39,186 nucleotides of DNA from Clostridia bacterium (GCA_014804975.1 JAAUYT010000037.1:1-39186); one strand, 5' to 3'; positions 7,901 to 15,539 are shown, counted from the first letter of the stretch. Program-made: numbers and translations. Notes: generated from the sequence alone by a model not told the origin.

Positions 7901-10421
7901 GGAGAAGAAGCGGACGGAGTTTCTTGCCCCCTTAAAGGAACTCTCAGCTGCCTGCGCCTTTGTATTCACCGAGTGGGCGCCCGAGCTCTTTTTCGACGGC
8001 TGCGTCCGCGCTGTAAGCGGCTGTGCGGAGCCTCTGTTTTCGGGTTATCTCTCGGCAATGGAGGAATTTTTCAAAGCGGAGGAGAGCTATCTCGTTGCCA
8101 CGGGAGCGAAGCGCGACCGCTTCAAAGGCGAGGATATTTTGGGGTACTTTTCCGCAAAGGCCGCCGCGCTCTTGGAGAACGCCGACCTACTCAGCGGGCG
8201 GTGCGCCTATAAAGCGGCGGAAGAGGAGCTTATAAACGGCGGAATGAAGTTTATCGGCGACGCGCTCGAAAGCGGCTCTCTCTCCCCCGACGACGCTCTG
8301 GGCGGGTTTGAAAAGAGTTTGATGGAGCATTTCCTCTCCGTGAATATTCCGCGCGATCTCTTTCTTTCGCGCATGACGAGTGCAAGCGTGGAGAGCGAAA
8401 AGGAAAAGTTTGCCCTTCTCTACGAAAAGCAAACGGCGTATGCAAGGCGGCGCTTGCGCGAAACCTTGATAAGCCGCCTGCCCGAGCGGGGAGAATTTCA
8501 GGAGGAGCTTTCCCTCCTGTTCCGTCTCGAAAAGGGGGCGCGGCGGGGGCGGCTGAGGACTCTGCTTTTGGAAGCGCCCAAACTCGTCAAACGCGTGTGT
8601 CCCTGTCTGTTACTCAGCCCCGACGCGGCGGCGCAGTACCTTGCGCCCAAGGCGGACGAATACGATCTCGTGATTTTCGACGAGGCCTCGCAGATGACGA
8701 CGGCGGAGGCGATCCCCGCCCTTGCGCGGGCAAAGCAGGCGGTCATAGTCGGCGACAACCGTCAGCTCCCGCCCACCTCCTTTTTCCGCACCTCCTTCTT
8801 CGGGGAGGAGGACGAGGAGGAATCTCTTGAAAGCGTTCTGGACGAGGCGATCGCGGCGGGCTTCGAAGAGCGGAGCTTGCTGTGGCACTACCGCAGCCGT
8901 CACGAAAGCCTGATCGCCTTTTCAAACGCCGCCTACTACGAGAACCGCCTCAACACCTTTCCCTCTCCCGTAGCTTCCGAGAGCAGAGTCAAGCTCAAAA
9001 AGGTCGGGGGCGTGTACGACAGGGGGAACACCAAGCGCAACAGGCGGGAAGCGGAAGCACTTGCGGAAGAGGTGATAAGAAGGCTCTTGGATCCCGTGCT
9101 TTCGCGGCAAAGCATCGGCGTCGTGACCTTTTCGAACGTACAGCGGGAGGAGATCGAAAGGATACTCACCCGCGAAATCGCGAAGCGCTCGCTTGAAGAA
9201 ATTGCCTACGGCGGCAGGGAGCCCCTCTTCGTGAAGAACCTCGAAAACGTGCAGGGGGACGAGCGGGACGTCATTCTCTTTTCGGTGTGCTACGGCTTCG
9301 ACAAAGAGGGAAGACTCTCCTATAACTTCGGCGCGCTCAACCGCGCGGGCGGGTGGCGGAGGCTCAACGTTGCGTGCTCCCGCGCCCGCGAAGAGATGCT
9401 CGTGTTCTCCTCGATTTCGGCGGGGGATATCGATCTCAACCGCACTTCGTCGAGGGGCGTTGCGGGGTTGAAAGCATTTTTGGAATTTGCGGAAAAGGGA
9501 CGCGCGGCACCTCTTCCCTTCGACGGTGCGAAAAGGCGGGGGATCGGAAAGTATCTTGCCGAGGAGCTCTCCGCCTACGGCTACGAGTGCCGCGCGGGCG
9601 TGGGAGCGAGCAATTTCAAAATCGAGGTCGCCGTGCTCGATCCCAAGGATAAGAACCGCTATATCCTCGGCATTCTCTCGGACGGAGCGGCGGAAAGCTC
9701 CGCTGCGGACGGGGCGGCGCTCCTTCCCGCGCTTCTCAAACGCGGGGGCTGGAATCTTATGACGGTGAGCGAGGTCTCCTATTTCAATAACCCCAAGCGG
9801 GAAATCAAGCGCATTAAAGACCGTCTGGACGAATTAACGGGTGCGAATCAGGAGAGCGGGCTCACGCGCTATATAAAGCCCTACCGCCACGTTCGGGACA
9901 CGGGCGGCAAGACGCTTGCGTTCGTCACGGACGGCAAGAACGATAACGAAATCAAAGAGCGGCTTTGTGAGATCGTCGCAAGGGAAGAGCCCATCTCCCG
10001 CGCCTTTTTGAAAAAGCGCTGTATGGAGAGCTTCGGGATCGTAAAGTGGGGACTTCACGCGGAGAGCCGCCTCGACGAGATCATCACCCGTTCCGCTTTC
10101 CCCTTCGAAAAGGTGGGAGGAGTAGAATACTTCTATAAGAATCCCAAATCTCTTTTGCCCGTCAAGTTCAGAATCGAGGGCAAGAACAAGCGCCGCAGTG
10201 CGGAAGAGGACTTTACCCCCTTCGAGACCGCCGCGCTCATCAAGGGCATTCTCGAAGAGAAGGTCACCCTCTACGACGACGAGCTCGCTTCCCTCGTGGC
10301 GGCGGAGTACGGGGTCAAGGAGACGGACGCGTTTTCCTCGTTCGTTTCGCGCACGCTCGCCTACGGAGAGGGGAAGGGAATGTTCCGCCGCTCCCTTTCG
10401 GGAAGAATTTCTCTTGCGTAA
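4965..10421 (+). CDS. Giant DUF4011-type superfamily I helicase with degenerate side domains
   Basis: The protein has 1818 residues. By eye the order is: an N-terminal beta region; a transglutaminase-like segment (about 210-255); the DUF4011 motif WERGLLDFSSRNPLLDF (about 357-373); an SF1 helicase split by a long helical insert; a Vsr-like nuclease segment (about 1525-1612); and a DUF3320-like tail. Helicase motifs look intact: GPPGTGKS 627-634, DEASQ from 1239, GDNRQLPPT, WHYRSRHESL, VQGDERDVI and LNVACSRAR. In family members I recall, the N-terminal segment reads about TCLDLAL...KGHAFVGVWL; here the Cys position is Ala216 and the His position Lys242. The nuclease core reads IEVAV where IDLAV is usual, and the following RDRD-like stretch is missing. 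Related helicase-Vsr proteins occur in anti-phage systems such as Hhe. AGGAGAG precedes ATG 4965, and no defence genes are adjacent. Confidence 0.85.
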   Translation: MTELTEKEKGKISFHTAIPRYAGYCDCFLSTKIQFRLENQNDRSVLLKVRGGESELFLPFEKEAEVGFESAVSLNADKVFSPRFLAENETIRNFTFHADLFCGDEKITSKEAEITALPFDYWEGLFGVPEKVSCFVRPRAFQTARVVKEVKHRLLRCGVRDFCGYENADKSEVKKAVAAFFSAVKEMGFTKSGGFDLSYPSLASPPAVTSARKTDAFRLALFTAACMERAGLHAVLALSKNKVGVGAWLFDSCFLESSFDDLKTVERYLRDDHLAFFNAEDLFTESVAEASDSEERFLRELKADAFDCFVDIARCRTAGFVPCPARGEVGCGLYGESEENTPKVGKAFARQGKEKLWERGLLDFSSRNPLLDFKGKNALQVLAPDADILMKYLSKDGLKLTGGGKVDCGRELLDEVKDGVLRTALSPRETEAVAGKLRRRNREAVEETGAKILFLACGFLKFGAREERKCAPVVLLPVELSRAKGKEGYALTSSGEYFVNLTLVEYLKQEYEINLRGIENSALSVKEILNVFRKETSSMAGWEVSGELYLSTFFFQRFLMWNDLKEHFQEFNKNRAVRALYFGKSQELSAQESEPEAEDMSLPLPSDASQRKALALSKSGKSFVLHGPPGTGKSQTITNMIALALEKGKTVLFVAEKKAAIDVVKRRLDEIGIGDFCLELGSKTDCGEAFKQLDKTLRLKGKSNEEDFAITEEYKRAQKELAAMQNALHEKRKLSLSVHEAITKFFERKSYPDILKMGGDFYESLDEVKFIKARELILSAAAAAKECGGVFNSPFENFNLKEYSPAVRDRAVFAGRALLGEAAHFKCFLSLVLDFFKQKISSFTEERANALAKVLSGLLSGKYRAYFEGVTAEEFSAFRSANLRLDSCLAFYEKHFKILLNLEEEFTALEEFLKSGGDYKLNRTALSLRKRLERVALRPLSEKDIPKYIEAAVGVFSARKQIAASPLAKSFIDRGGRISEKKRTEFLAPLKELSAACAFVFTEWAPELFFDGCVRAVSGCAEPLFSGYLSAMEEFFKAEESYLVATGAKRDRFKGEDILGYFSAKAAALLENADLLSGRCAYKAAEEELINGGMKFIGDALESGSLSPDDALGGFEKSLMEHFLSVNIPRDLFLSRMTSASVESEKEKFALLYEKQTAYARRRLRETLISRLPERGEFQEELSLLFRLEKGARRGRLRTLLLEAPKLVKRVCPCLLLSPDAAAQYLAPKADEYDLVIFDEASQMTTAEAIPALARAKQAVIVGDNRQLPPTSFFRTSFFGEEDEEESLESVLDEAIAAGFEERSLLWHYRSRHESLIAFSNAAYYENRLNTFPSPVASESRVKLKKVGGVYDRGNTKRNRREAEALAEEVIRRLLDPVLSRQSIGVVTFSNVQREEIERILTREIAKRSLEEIAYGGREPLFVKNLENVQGDERDVILFSVCYGFDKEGRLSYNFGALNRAGGWRRLNVACSRAREEMLVFSSISAGDIDLNRTSSRGVAGLKAFLEFAEKGRAAPLPFDGAKRRGIGKYLAEELSAYGYECRAGVGASNFKIEVAVLDPKDKNRYILGILSDGAAESSAADGAALLPALLKRGGWNLMTVSEVSYFNNPKREIKRIKDRLDELTGANQESGLTRYIKPYRHVRDTGGKTLAFVTDGKNDNEIKERLCEIVAREEPISRAFLKKRCMESFGIVKWGLHAESRLDEIITRSAFPFEKVGGVEYFYKNPKSLLPVKFRIEGKNKRRSAEEDFTPFETAALIKGILEEKVTLYDDELASLVAAEYGVKETDAFSSFVSRTLAYGEGKGMFRRSLSGRISLA

Positions 10422-10434
10422 GAGCCGTAAAGTA

Positions 10435-10463
10435 TTGCAAAGAGAGTGAATAAATGTTATAAT
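10435..10463 (+). promoter_or_regulatory. Promoter of holA, giving a leaderless mRNA
   Basis: TTGCAA (10435-10440), 17 bases and TATAAT (10458-10463). The usual start point, seven bases past the -10 box, is 10470, the A of the holA ATG. No ribosome binding site lies between. Confidence 0.8.
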
Positions 10464-10469
10464 AACGGC

Positions 10470-11465
10470 ATGAAATTCACGCAGCTTTCAAAATCGTTAC
10501 AACAAGCCGTCGATCCCGCATATCTTATCGAGGGGGAAGAGGCGTATTTTCGCGACGCGGCGGTAAAGGCTATCACGGAAGCGGTGAATATCACGCAGCC
10601 CCTTTTGAATAACGTAAGATACGAGGGGGAATCGCTCAAAGGCGACAGACTCTTGTCCTTCCGCGACGAGCTCTATACGATGCCCTTTTTCGACGAAAAG
10701 CGTATCGTTCGGGTGTACGGGTTTTTCCCCACCGAGCGGGAATGGGAGAGCGTGCTTGCGCCTTACTTTGAAAACCCCTGTTCTTCGACGGTGCTTTTAA
10801 TCGTGAACGAGGGAAAAAAGGCGAATACCGCGGAGCTCAAAAAGAAGAAAGGTCTGACCTTCGTAGACTGTTCCCGTGAGGACGAGGAGACGCTTTCGCG
10901 CTGGCTCTTTGCGCTCATGCGCCGCAAGGGGCTCGTGCCTGACGCGGATGCCTGCGCGCTCATGGTGCGCTTCTGTGCCCGCGACGCAAGCCGCATGAAG
11001 GCGGAGACGGATAAGTTCGTCTCCCTTCTCGGCGAGGGCGGAGAGGTGACGCGGGAGCATATCGAGGAATACGTTTCGAAGGACGCGGAATATAAAATTT
11101 ACGAAATGACGCAGGCGGCTTCCCGCGGGAACTTTGCAAAGTTTCAGGAGATCGCGGACGATCTCATGAAGAAGGGTTTCGACGAGCACGCACTTTTATC
11201 TTCGCTCACCTCGCACTTCGAAACGCTGACTGCGGTATCGGGCATGAAGGGGAGCGACGAGGAGATCGCAAAGGCGCTTTCGCAGAACGCCTACGCCGTG
11301 AAAAAGAACAGAGAGGCGGCGCGGCGTTTGGGAAGGGAACGCGTGAAGGAGCTTTACGAAGAGCTGTACGCTCTCTCTTCGGGTGCAAAGGGCGGCAAGT
11401 ATTCCAAACAGGGAGCGCTCTTTTTAGCGGTTGCGAAAATTTTTTTCGGCGGGGCGGAAAAATAA
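10470..11465 (+). CDS. holA: DNA polymerase III delta subunit
   Basis: The 331-residue protein is the clamp-loader subunit that opens the beta clamp for loading at primed sites. The family start AYLIEGEEAYFRDAAVKAI is clear. EEYVSKDAEYKIYEMTQAASRGN matches the linker to domain III, and the C-terminal helical domain ends in ALFLAVAKIFFGG. I placed the start at ATG 10470. A GTG at 10446 is in frame but lies upstream of the -10 box TATAAT at 10458, so it would not be in this transcript. It is the first gene of a probable unit with its own promoter. Confidence 0.92.
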   Translation: MKFTQLSKSLQQAVDPAYLIEGEEAYFRDAAVKAITEAVNITQPLLNNVRYEGESLKGDRLLSFRDELYTMPFFDEKRIVRVYGFFPTEREWESVLAPYFENPCSSTVLLIVNEGKKANTAELKKKKGLTFVDCSREDEETLSRWLFALMRRKGLVPDADACALMVRFCARDASRMKAETDKFVSLLGEGGEVTREHIEEYVSKDAEYKIYEMTQAASRGNFAKFQEIADDLMKKGFDEHALLSSLTSHFETLTAVSGMKGSDEEIAKALSQNAYAVKKNREAARRLGRERVKELYEELYALSSGAKGGKYSKQGALFLAVAKIFFGGAEK

Positions 11466-11466
11466 A

Positions 11467-11494
11467 TTGATTTTTCGGGTAAATCCGCTATAAT
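11467..11494 (+). promoter_or_regulatory. Promoter of cdaA
   Basis: TTGATT (11467-11472), 16 bases, and TATAAT (11489-11494), directly after the holA stop. GAGGAAG then precedes ATG 11513. cdaA and the three genes after it (12363-14936) probably form one transcript. Confidence 0.7.
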
Positions 11495-11512
11495 AAGAAC
11501 GAGAGGAAGAAT

Positions 11513-12349
11513 ATGTTAGATTTAACGTTGATAAAAGCAAGCGAGGTTTGGCAGAACATTGCCAAAGTGTTTACGCAGTTTCACTGGACGTTCATTTTCG
11601 AATTTCTCGTTCTGGCGTTTATGATCTACTGGGTTTTCAAGACCCTGTACGAGAGTAATTCGGGTCGGCTTATATTCGTCTACGTCTTTTTGCTCGTGTC
11701 TGTCGGGATCGTGGCGCTCTTCCAAGACGAATTTACCGCAAGCGGATTCCTGATATTCATTACGCTCGTTTCGGCGTTCTTCCTGCTGCTCTTCAATATC
11801 GAGCTCAAACGCGTTATTTATAAGGGCTCGCGCGGTCAGTCGCGTGAAAAGGTTTCGTCCGTAAAAAAATCGGGTGCGGAATTCCATGCGGACGAGTGTA
11901 TTTCGGGAATCGTTAAGGCGGTACAGAATCTTTCCAAGAACAATACCGGTGCGCTGATCGTGCTCTCGAACGGTAACCTTCCCCGCGAGATCGTAGAGAG
12001 CGGCGTCGGTCTGAACGCGAAAATTTCCAACCAGCTCATCGAGGGTATCTTTATCAATAAAGCGCCCCTGCACGACGGCGCGATGATCATCTTCGGCGAC
12101 AAGATACAATCGGCAGGGTGCTTTTTGCCGCTGACGCAGAAGGACTTTCCCAAGGACTTTGGCACGCGCCACCGCGCGGGCATCGGCGTTACGGAGGTCG
12201 CGGACGTTTCCACGATCATCGTATCGGAGGAGACGGGAATCGTTTCCGTCGTCCGCCGCGGAGAAATCACCCGCTACGTCGATTCGGAAACGTTAAAGAA
12301 GTTCCTGCGCGAGTACTATTGGAAAGAATTCAACACCGAGAAGAAGTAA
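11513..12349 (+). CDS. cdaA: Membrane diadenylate cyclase CdaA (DacA)
   Basis: The 278-residue protein joins two ATP molecules into cyclic di-AMP, which controls potassium and osmotic balance in Gram-positive bacteria. Three membrane helices lie within about residues 23-105. The DisA_N catalytic domain carries both signature motifs: DGA (Asp188 onward, in APLHDGAMIIFG) and GTRHRAG (217-223). In most Bacillota the next genes are cdaR, its membrane regulator, and glmM. Here only a 37-residue membrane ORF follows at 12363, then unrelated metabolic genes. Confidence 0.96.
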   Translation: MLDLTLIKASEVWQNIAKVFTQFHWTFIFEFLVLAFMIYWVFKTLYESNSGRLIFVYVFLLVSVGIVALFQDEFTASGFLIFITLVSAFFLLLFNIELKRVIYKGSRGQSREKVSSVKKSGAEFHADECISGIVKAVQNLSKNNTGALIVLSNGNLPREIVESGVGLNAKISNQLIEGIFINKAPLHDGAMIIFGDKIQSAGCFLPLTQKDFPKDFGTRHRAGIGVTEVADVSTIIVSEETGIVSVVRRGEITRYVDSETLKKFLREYYWKEFNTEKK

Positions 12350-12362
12350 GGAGAGCAGAGAA

Positions 12363-12476
12363 ATGAAATTCAAAGAATTTTTGAAAAACTTATTCACGAA
12401 AAATATCGTGTTGAAGCTGTGCGCCATCGGGTTTGCGTTTATCCTTACCATAGTTCTGGGCGCGGCAATGGTATGA
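12363..12476 (+). CDS. 37-residue membrane microprotein, possible CdaR remnant
   Basis: This short ORF starts with ATG 12363 behind a good AAGGAG that overlaps the cdaA stop, and it ends with TGA overlapping the next start (ATGA). The product has a basic amphipathic start (KFKEFLKNLFTKNIVLKL) and one hydrophobic helix (CAIGFAFILTIVLGAAMV). CdaR/YbbR proteins begin in just this way, with a short basic stretch such as LFTKNIGLK and one membrane helix, before their extracellular YbbR domains. Those domains are absent. It may be a CdaR reduced to its anchor, or an unrelated membrane peptide. Good translation signals and the conserved place after cdaA favour a real gene. Confidence 0.65.
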   Translation: MKFKEFLKNLFTKNIVLKLCAIGFAFILTIVLGAAMV

Positions 12477-13624
12477 AGAATTGCTTTTATATCCCGCGAC
12501 TTTTGATTCCTTCGAAGGAGCGGACAAATTGGAGTGTGATCGCTTGCGATCGCTTTAAGAATGAGCGCAGTTATTGGGAAAGCGAAACCGCAGCGCGCGG
12601 CGCAAACCCTTCCGCGCTCAATTTAATTCTGCCCGAAGTTCAGCTCGGCGAGAACGACGAAGAGGAATTTGCCCGTATGCGCGAAGAGGCGTACGCCGCG
12701 CTCGAAAACGATTACCTCGAAAAGCTGTTGCGCGGCTGGGTTTTAACGGAGCGGAAAACTTCTTCCTATACGCGGTACGGAATCGTAGGCGCGATCGATT
12801 TGGAATGCTTCTCCTACGGGGGCGGCGACGGGCAGGTGCGCTCTTTGCAGGGTGCGGACGACGAGCTCGTTCGCGCCTATCTGAAACAGCGGGAAAACGC
12901 TCCCATCGAGATGCCGCATATCATGATATTGTACGACGATCCCAAGGACAGAGCGGTTAGCGCTCTTTTCAAAGAGGACCTCGAAAAGCTGTACGATTAT
13001 AAAATCACGGGCGGCTCTTTGAAGGGGTATTTCCTTTCCGAAGAGATTGCCGAGGAAACGGCGGAGCGCATTTTATCGCGCGTGCAGAACCTGTACGTTA
13101 TAGAGGGCGTCGCTGCGGCGGAGGCAGCCAAAGTGTTCTGGCAGAAGGTCAAGGCGGGCATTACGAAAGGGGAGATGGGACGGCACCCCGCGCGCTTCCT
13201 GCTTGCGGAGTTCGTGAATCTGAGCGATGACGCAGTCGATATTCAACCGGTGCACAGGCTCGTGAAGGAGACGGAAAAAGAGGCGTTTTGCGATTTCTTC
13301 TCCAAAAAATTCAAGTGCGAAAAGAAAGGCTCTCTCCTCGTGCCGAAGATCGCTTTTTCGAAAGAGAATATTCAGGCGGTAGACGAAGCGATCGCCGAGT
13401 TTTTGAAGGCGGACGGCGGAAAGGTTGCGTGCGTTCACGGCGAGGAACGGCTTAAAAAGTTTGCGGAAGAAGAGGGCTCTGCGGGCGTTCTAATGCCCCG
13501 CCCCAAAAAAGAAAGTCTTTTAAAAGAGATAGGGGAAGGACTCCTTCCCGCCAATTCTTTGTGCGTGGGCGGCGCGGAGGGCGCGCGTTATTACGTGGAG
13601 GCAAGGGAAATCAGCTATGATTAA
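12473..13624 (+). CDS. DUF1015-family protein
   Basis: The 383-residue protein starts IPRLLIPSKERTNWSVIACDRF. It continues with the DUF1015 pattern around the YWESE and NLILPEV segments. Members are cytoplasmic and have no established biochemical activity. They are often found near serine and aspartate-family amino-acid genes. ATG 12473 overlaps the TGA of the microprotein, so translation is probably coupled. The end overlaps the aspartate kinase start by eight bases, which links it to amino-acid metabolism only by position. Confidence 0.88.
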   Translation: MKNCFYIPRLLIPSKERTNWSVIACDRFKNERSYWESETAARGANPSALNLILPEVQLGENDEEEFARMREEAYAALENDYLEKLLRGWVLTERKTSSYTRYGIVGAIDLECFSYGGGDGQVRSLQGADDELVRAYLKQRENAPIEMPHIMILYDDPKDRAVSALFKEDLEKLYDYKITGGSLKGYFLSEEIAEETAERILSRVQNLYVIEGVAAAEAAKVFWQKVKAGITKGEMGRHPARFLLAEFVNLSDDAVDIQPVHRLVKETEKEAFCDFFSKKFKCEKKGSLLVPKIAFSKENIQAVDEAIAEFLKADGGKVACVHGEERLKKFAEEEGSAGVLMPRPKKESLLKEIGEGLLPANSLCVGGAEGARYYVEAREISYD

Positions 13625-14936
13625 GGTTTGTAAGTTCGGCGGCACTTCCATGTCGGACGGTATGAATTTCCGCCGCGTTGCGGATATTATGGACAGCGAT
13701 CCCGACCGTCGTTTTTTGGTGGTTTCCGCGCCCGGCAAGCGGTTCGGCAACGACAGCAAGGTGACCGATTTACTGTACGACGCGCACGCCGCACTCGAAG
13801 CGGGCGGAGATTTTCACGCGGCGTTTACGAAGGTGCGCGACCGCTTCTTGGGGATCGTGCGCGAAATCGGACTCAGTTTCGATATAAATTCCATACTCGA
13901 CGAGTGCGAACGGGAGATCGAAGCGGAGAAGAGCCGCGACTTCACGGCTTCCCGCGGAGAGTATCTCTCGGCGCGCGTCATGGCGCAGCTTTTGAACGTG
14001 CCTTTTATCGACGCAAGGGACGTGGTCAGGTTTTTCGAGGACGGCAGACTGAACGATAAGGAGACCTTCGCTCTTGTAAAAGAGGCGATCAAGGGTAAGA
14101 AGCGCGCCGTCGTTTCGGGCTTTTACGGTGCGTATCCGAACGGGAAGGTCAAGACCTTTTCACGCGGCGGGAGCGACGTTTCGGGCGCGATCGTAGCGCG
14201 CGCTGCGGGCGCTGACTTATACGAGAACTGGACGGACGTGAGCGGTTTCCTTGCCTGCGATCCCAGAATCGTCGAAAATCCCGCGCGTATTCCCGCGCTC
14301 TCCTATCAGGAGCTTCGCGAGCTTTCTTACATGGGTGCGAACGTTTTACATAGCGAAGCCATTTTCCCCGTGCGCGAAGCGAATATTCCCATACGCATAA
14401 AGAATACCTTCCGTCCCGACGACGAGGGCACAGATATTCTTCCCGTAGAGAAGTATCATTTCACGGGCAAGACGGTCACGGGCATTGCGGGGAAGAGGCA
14501 CTTTACCGTTATCTATCTTGAAAAGTCGCTCATGAATGCGGAAATCGGCTTTACGCAGCGCGTGCTTTCCGTGCTCTTGGAGTACGGCATTTCCTTTGAA
14601 CATATTCCGTCCGGAATCGATACGATGTCGCTTATCATCGACAGCTCGCTTTTGGGCGGCGGCGTTCTGGATAAGCTCTGCGCCGATATCAAAGAGGCGG
14701 TTCAGCCCGACCATCTGCGCGTGTTCGACGATATCGCACTTCTTGCGGTCGTGGGTCACGGCATGAGCAGGAACGTGGGTACGAGCGCAAGGCTCTTTTC
14801 GGCGATCGCGGCTTCGGGCGTGAACGTGAGAATGATCGATCAGGGCTCTTCGGAGCTGAATATCATCGTAGGGGTGGACGGCGGGGACTACGAACGCACC
14901 CTCCGCGCAGTTTACCGCGAATTCTTCGAAGAATAA
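13617..14936 (+). CDS. lysC: Aspartate kinase
   Basis: The 439-residue protein makes aspartyl phosphate, the first step to lysine, threonine, methionine and diaminopimelate. The nucleotide-binding start KVCKFGGTSM is typical. The kinase core includes FSRGGSDVSGAIVARAAGADLYENWTDVSG and the segment ending ACDPRIVENP. The C-terminal part (about 290-439) has two ACT domains, with GTSARLFSAIAASGVNVRMI in the second, so feedback regulation by an amino acid is likely. It overlaps the DUF1015 gene by eight bases and ends the unit at a bidirectional terminator. Which isozyme it is cannot be told from the sequence. Confidence 0.93.
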   Translation: MIKVCKFGGTSMSDGMNFRRVADIMDSDPDRRFLVVSAPGKRFGNDSKVTDLLYDAHAALEAGGDFHAAFTKVRDRFLGIVREIGLSFDINSILDECEREIEAEKSRDFTASRGEYLSARVMAQLLNVPFIDARDVVRFFEDGRLNDKETFALVKEAIKGKKRAVVSGFYGAYPNGKVKTFSRGGSDVSGAIVARAAGADLYENWTDVSGFLACDPRIVENPARIPALSYQELRELSYMGANVLHSEAIFPVREANIPIRIKNTFRPDDEGTDILPVEKYHFTGKTVTGIAGKRHFTVIYLEKSLMNAEIGFTQRVLSVLLEYGISFEHIPSGIDTMSLIIDSSLLGGGVLDKLCADIKEAVQPDHLRVFDDIALLAVVGHGMSRNVGTSARLFSAIAASGVNVRMIDQGSSELNIIVGVDGGDYERTLRAVYREFFEE

Positions 14937-14950
14937 ACAGCGTATTAAAA

Positions 14951-14976
14951 AAACCACCCGTGAAGGGTGGTTTTTT
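14951..14976. terminator. Bidirectional terminator between lysC and the small minus-strand gene
   Basis: Stem AAACCACCC (14951-14959), loop GTGAA, GGGTGGTTT (14965-14973), with A-runs and T-runs on the two sides. It can end both convergent transcripts. Confidence 0.85.
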
Positions 14977-14977
14977 A

Positions 14978-15175
14978 TTATGCTCTTTGTGCCGTGATTT
15001 TGAATTTTTGTCCGTTCGGTAAGCGGTAAAAAATTGCGCGTCCGTCGAAGGAAATTTCCCCGATAAAATATTCTTTTAAAAAGGGCAGAATTTCACAAAG
15101 CAAGCTTTCCGCTTCGATAGGGGGTTCCTCTTTTAATAACAGTTCGTCGTCAGTTCTACAAATAGTGCATTCCAT
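14978..15175 (-). CDS. 65-residue hypothetical protein
   Basis: The protein is small and acidic, begins MECTICRTDDELLL and ends RLPNGQKFKITAQRA. No domain is recognised. An ideal AGGAGG lies eight bases before the ATG at 15175, and a good promoter lies at 15256-15228. It weakly resembles the 83-residue protein at 34412-34663: both have a PP(I/L)E segment, a helical middle, then a short beta unit with F-x-G-x-I and a closing Q-x-F-x-I. They may be distant paralogues. The promoter spacer contains a Spo0A-box-like sequence, so control by Spo0A is possible. Confidence 0.7.
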   Translation of the reverse strand: MECTICRTDDELLLKEEPPIEAESLLCEILPFLKEYFIGEISFDGRAIFYRLPNGQKFKITAQRA

Positions 15176-15227
15176 AAAATTTCCTCCTAAGCGTTTTTCT
15201 ATCCGCGTCGCGAATAAGTGTACTTAT

Positions 15228-15256
15228 ATTATAACTTTTGTCGAATTTTAGCGCAA
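15228..15256 (-). promoter_or_regulatory. Promoter of the 65-residue gene
   Basis: On the minus strand, TTGCGC (15256-15251), 17 bases and TATAAT (15233-15228). The Spo0A-like box 15237-15245 fills the spacer, where a bound regulator would block RNA polymerase. Confidence 0.65.
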
Positions 15257-15324
15257 GTAAATGATTTCTCTTCTAGGGGGGTTATTTTGTAGAATAAAAA
15301 CTACTTTTGTCGAATTATGTCGAA
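15237..15324. promoter_or_regulatory. Three Spo0A-box-like sites
   Basis: TTTGTCGAA occurs at 15237-15245 and again at 15306-15314, and TATGTCGAA at 15316-15324. The published Spo0A box is TTTGTCGAA (core TGNCGAA). The second and third sites are in tandem at a 10-base step, one DNA turn, as is common for Spo0A dimers. The first sits in the spacer of the minus-strand promoter. The organism's Spo0A is not in this window, so the assignment is by motif only. Confidence 0.5.
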
Positions 15325-15539
15325 TGATAAAAAAGAGAGGGAAATTTTATCTAAGAAAAAATCCAAAAACCGACAAAAAAACCACCCCAACGACTGGTTG
15401 TTCATTTTGCATAAAAATGAAAATATACAAAATTTTTAACGGTTTAGCAATATTTATTCATAATAGCCGTAAAAAACAGTTGTAATATTTGTTTGGTTTA
15501 TGTTAAAATGCATAAATAAAAAACGTAGCGAGGTTATGT
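15325..15539. other. AT-rich gap before the large lipoprotein gene
   Basis: No gene is supported here. One open frame from 15261 has no ribosome binding site and an implausible composition. A weak promoter candidate for the gene at 15540 is TTGTAA (about 15479) - N18 - TAAAAT, and a GAGG lies shortly before the ATG. The tandem Spo0A-like boxes at its left end could act on this side as well. Confidence 0.4.

Noticed and set aside
4965-10421. An active phage-defence system centred on the large helicase
   Set aside because: The gene is single, flanked by housekeeping genes, and the nuclease-like domain seems to have lost its key residues; the idea is kept only as family background.
15261-15485. 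A 74-residue open frame in the gap upstream of the large lipoprotein
   Set aside because: No ribosome binding site, odd composition, and it overlaps the Spo0A-like boxes and likely promoter; nothing supports translation.
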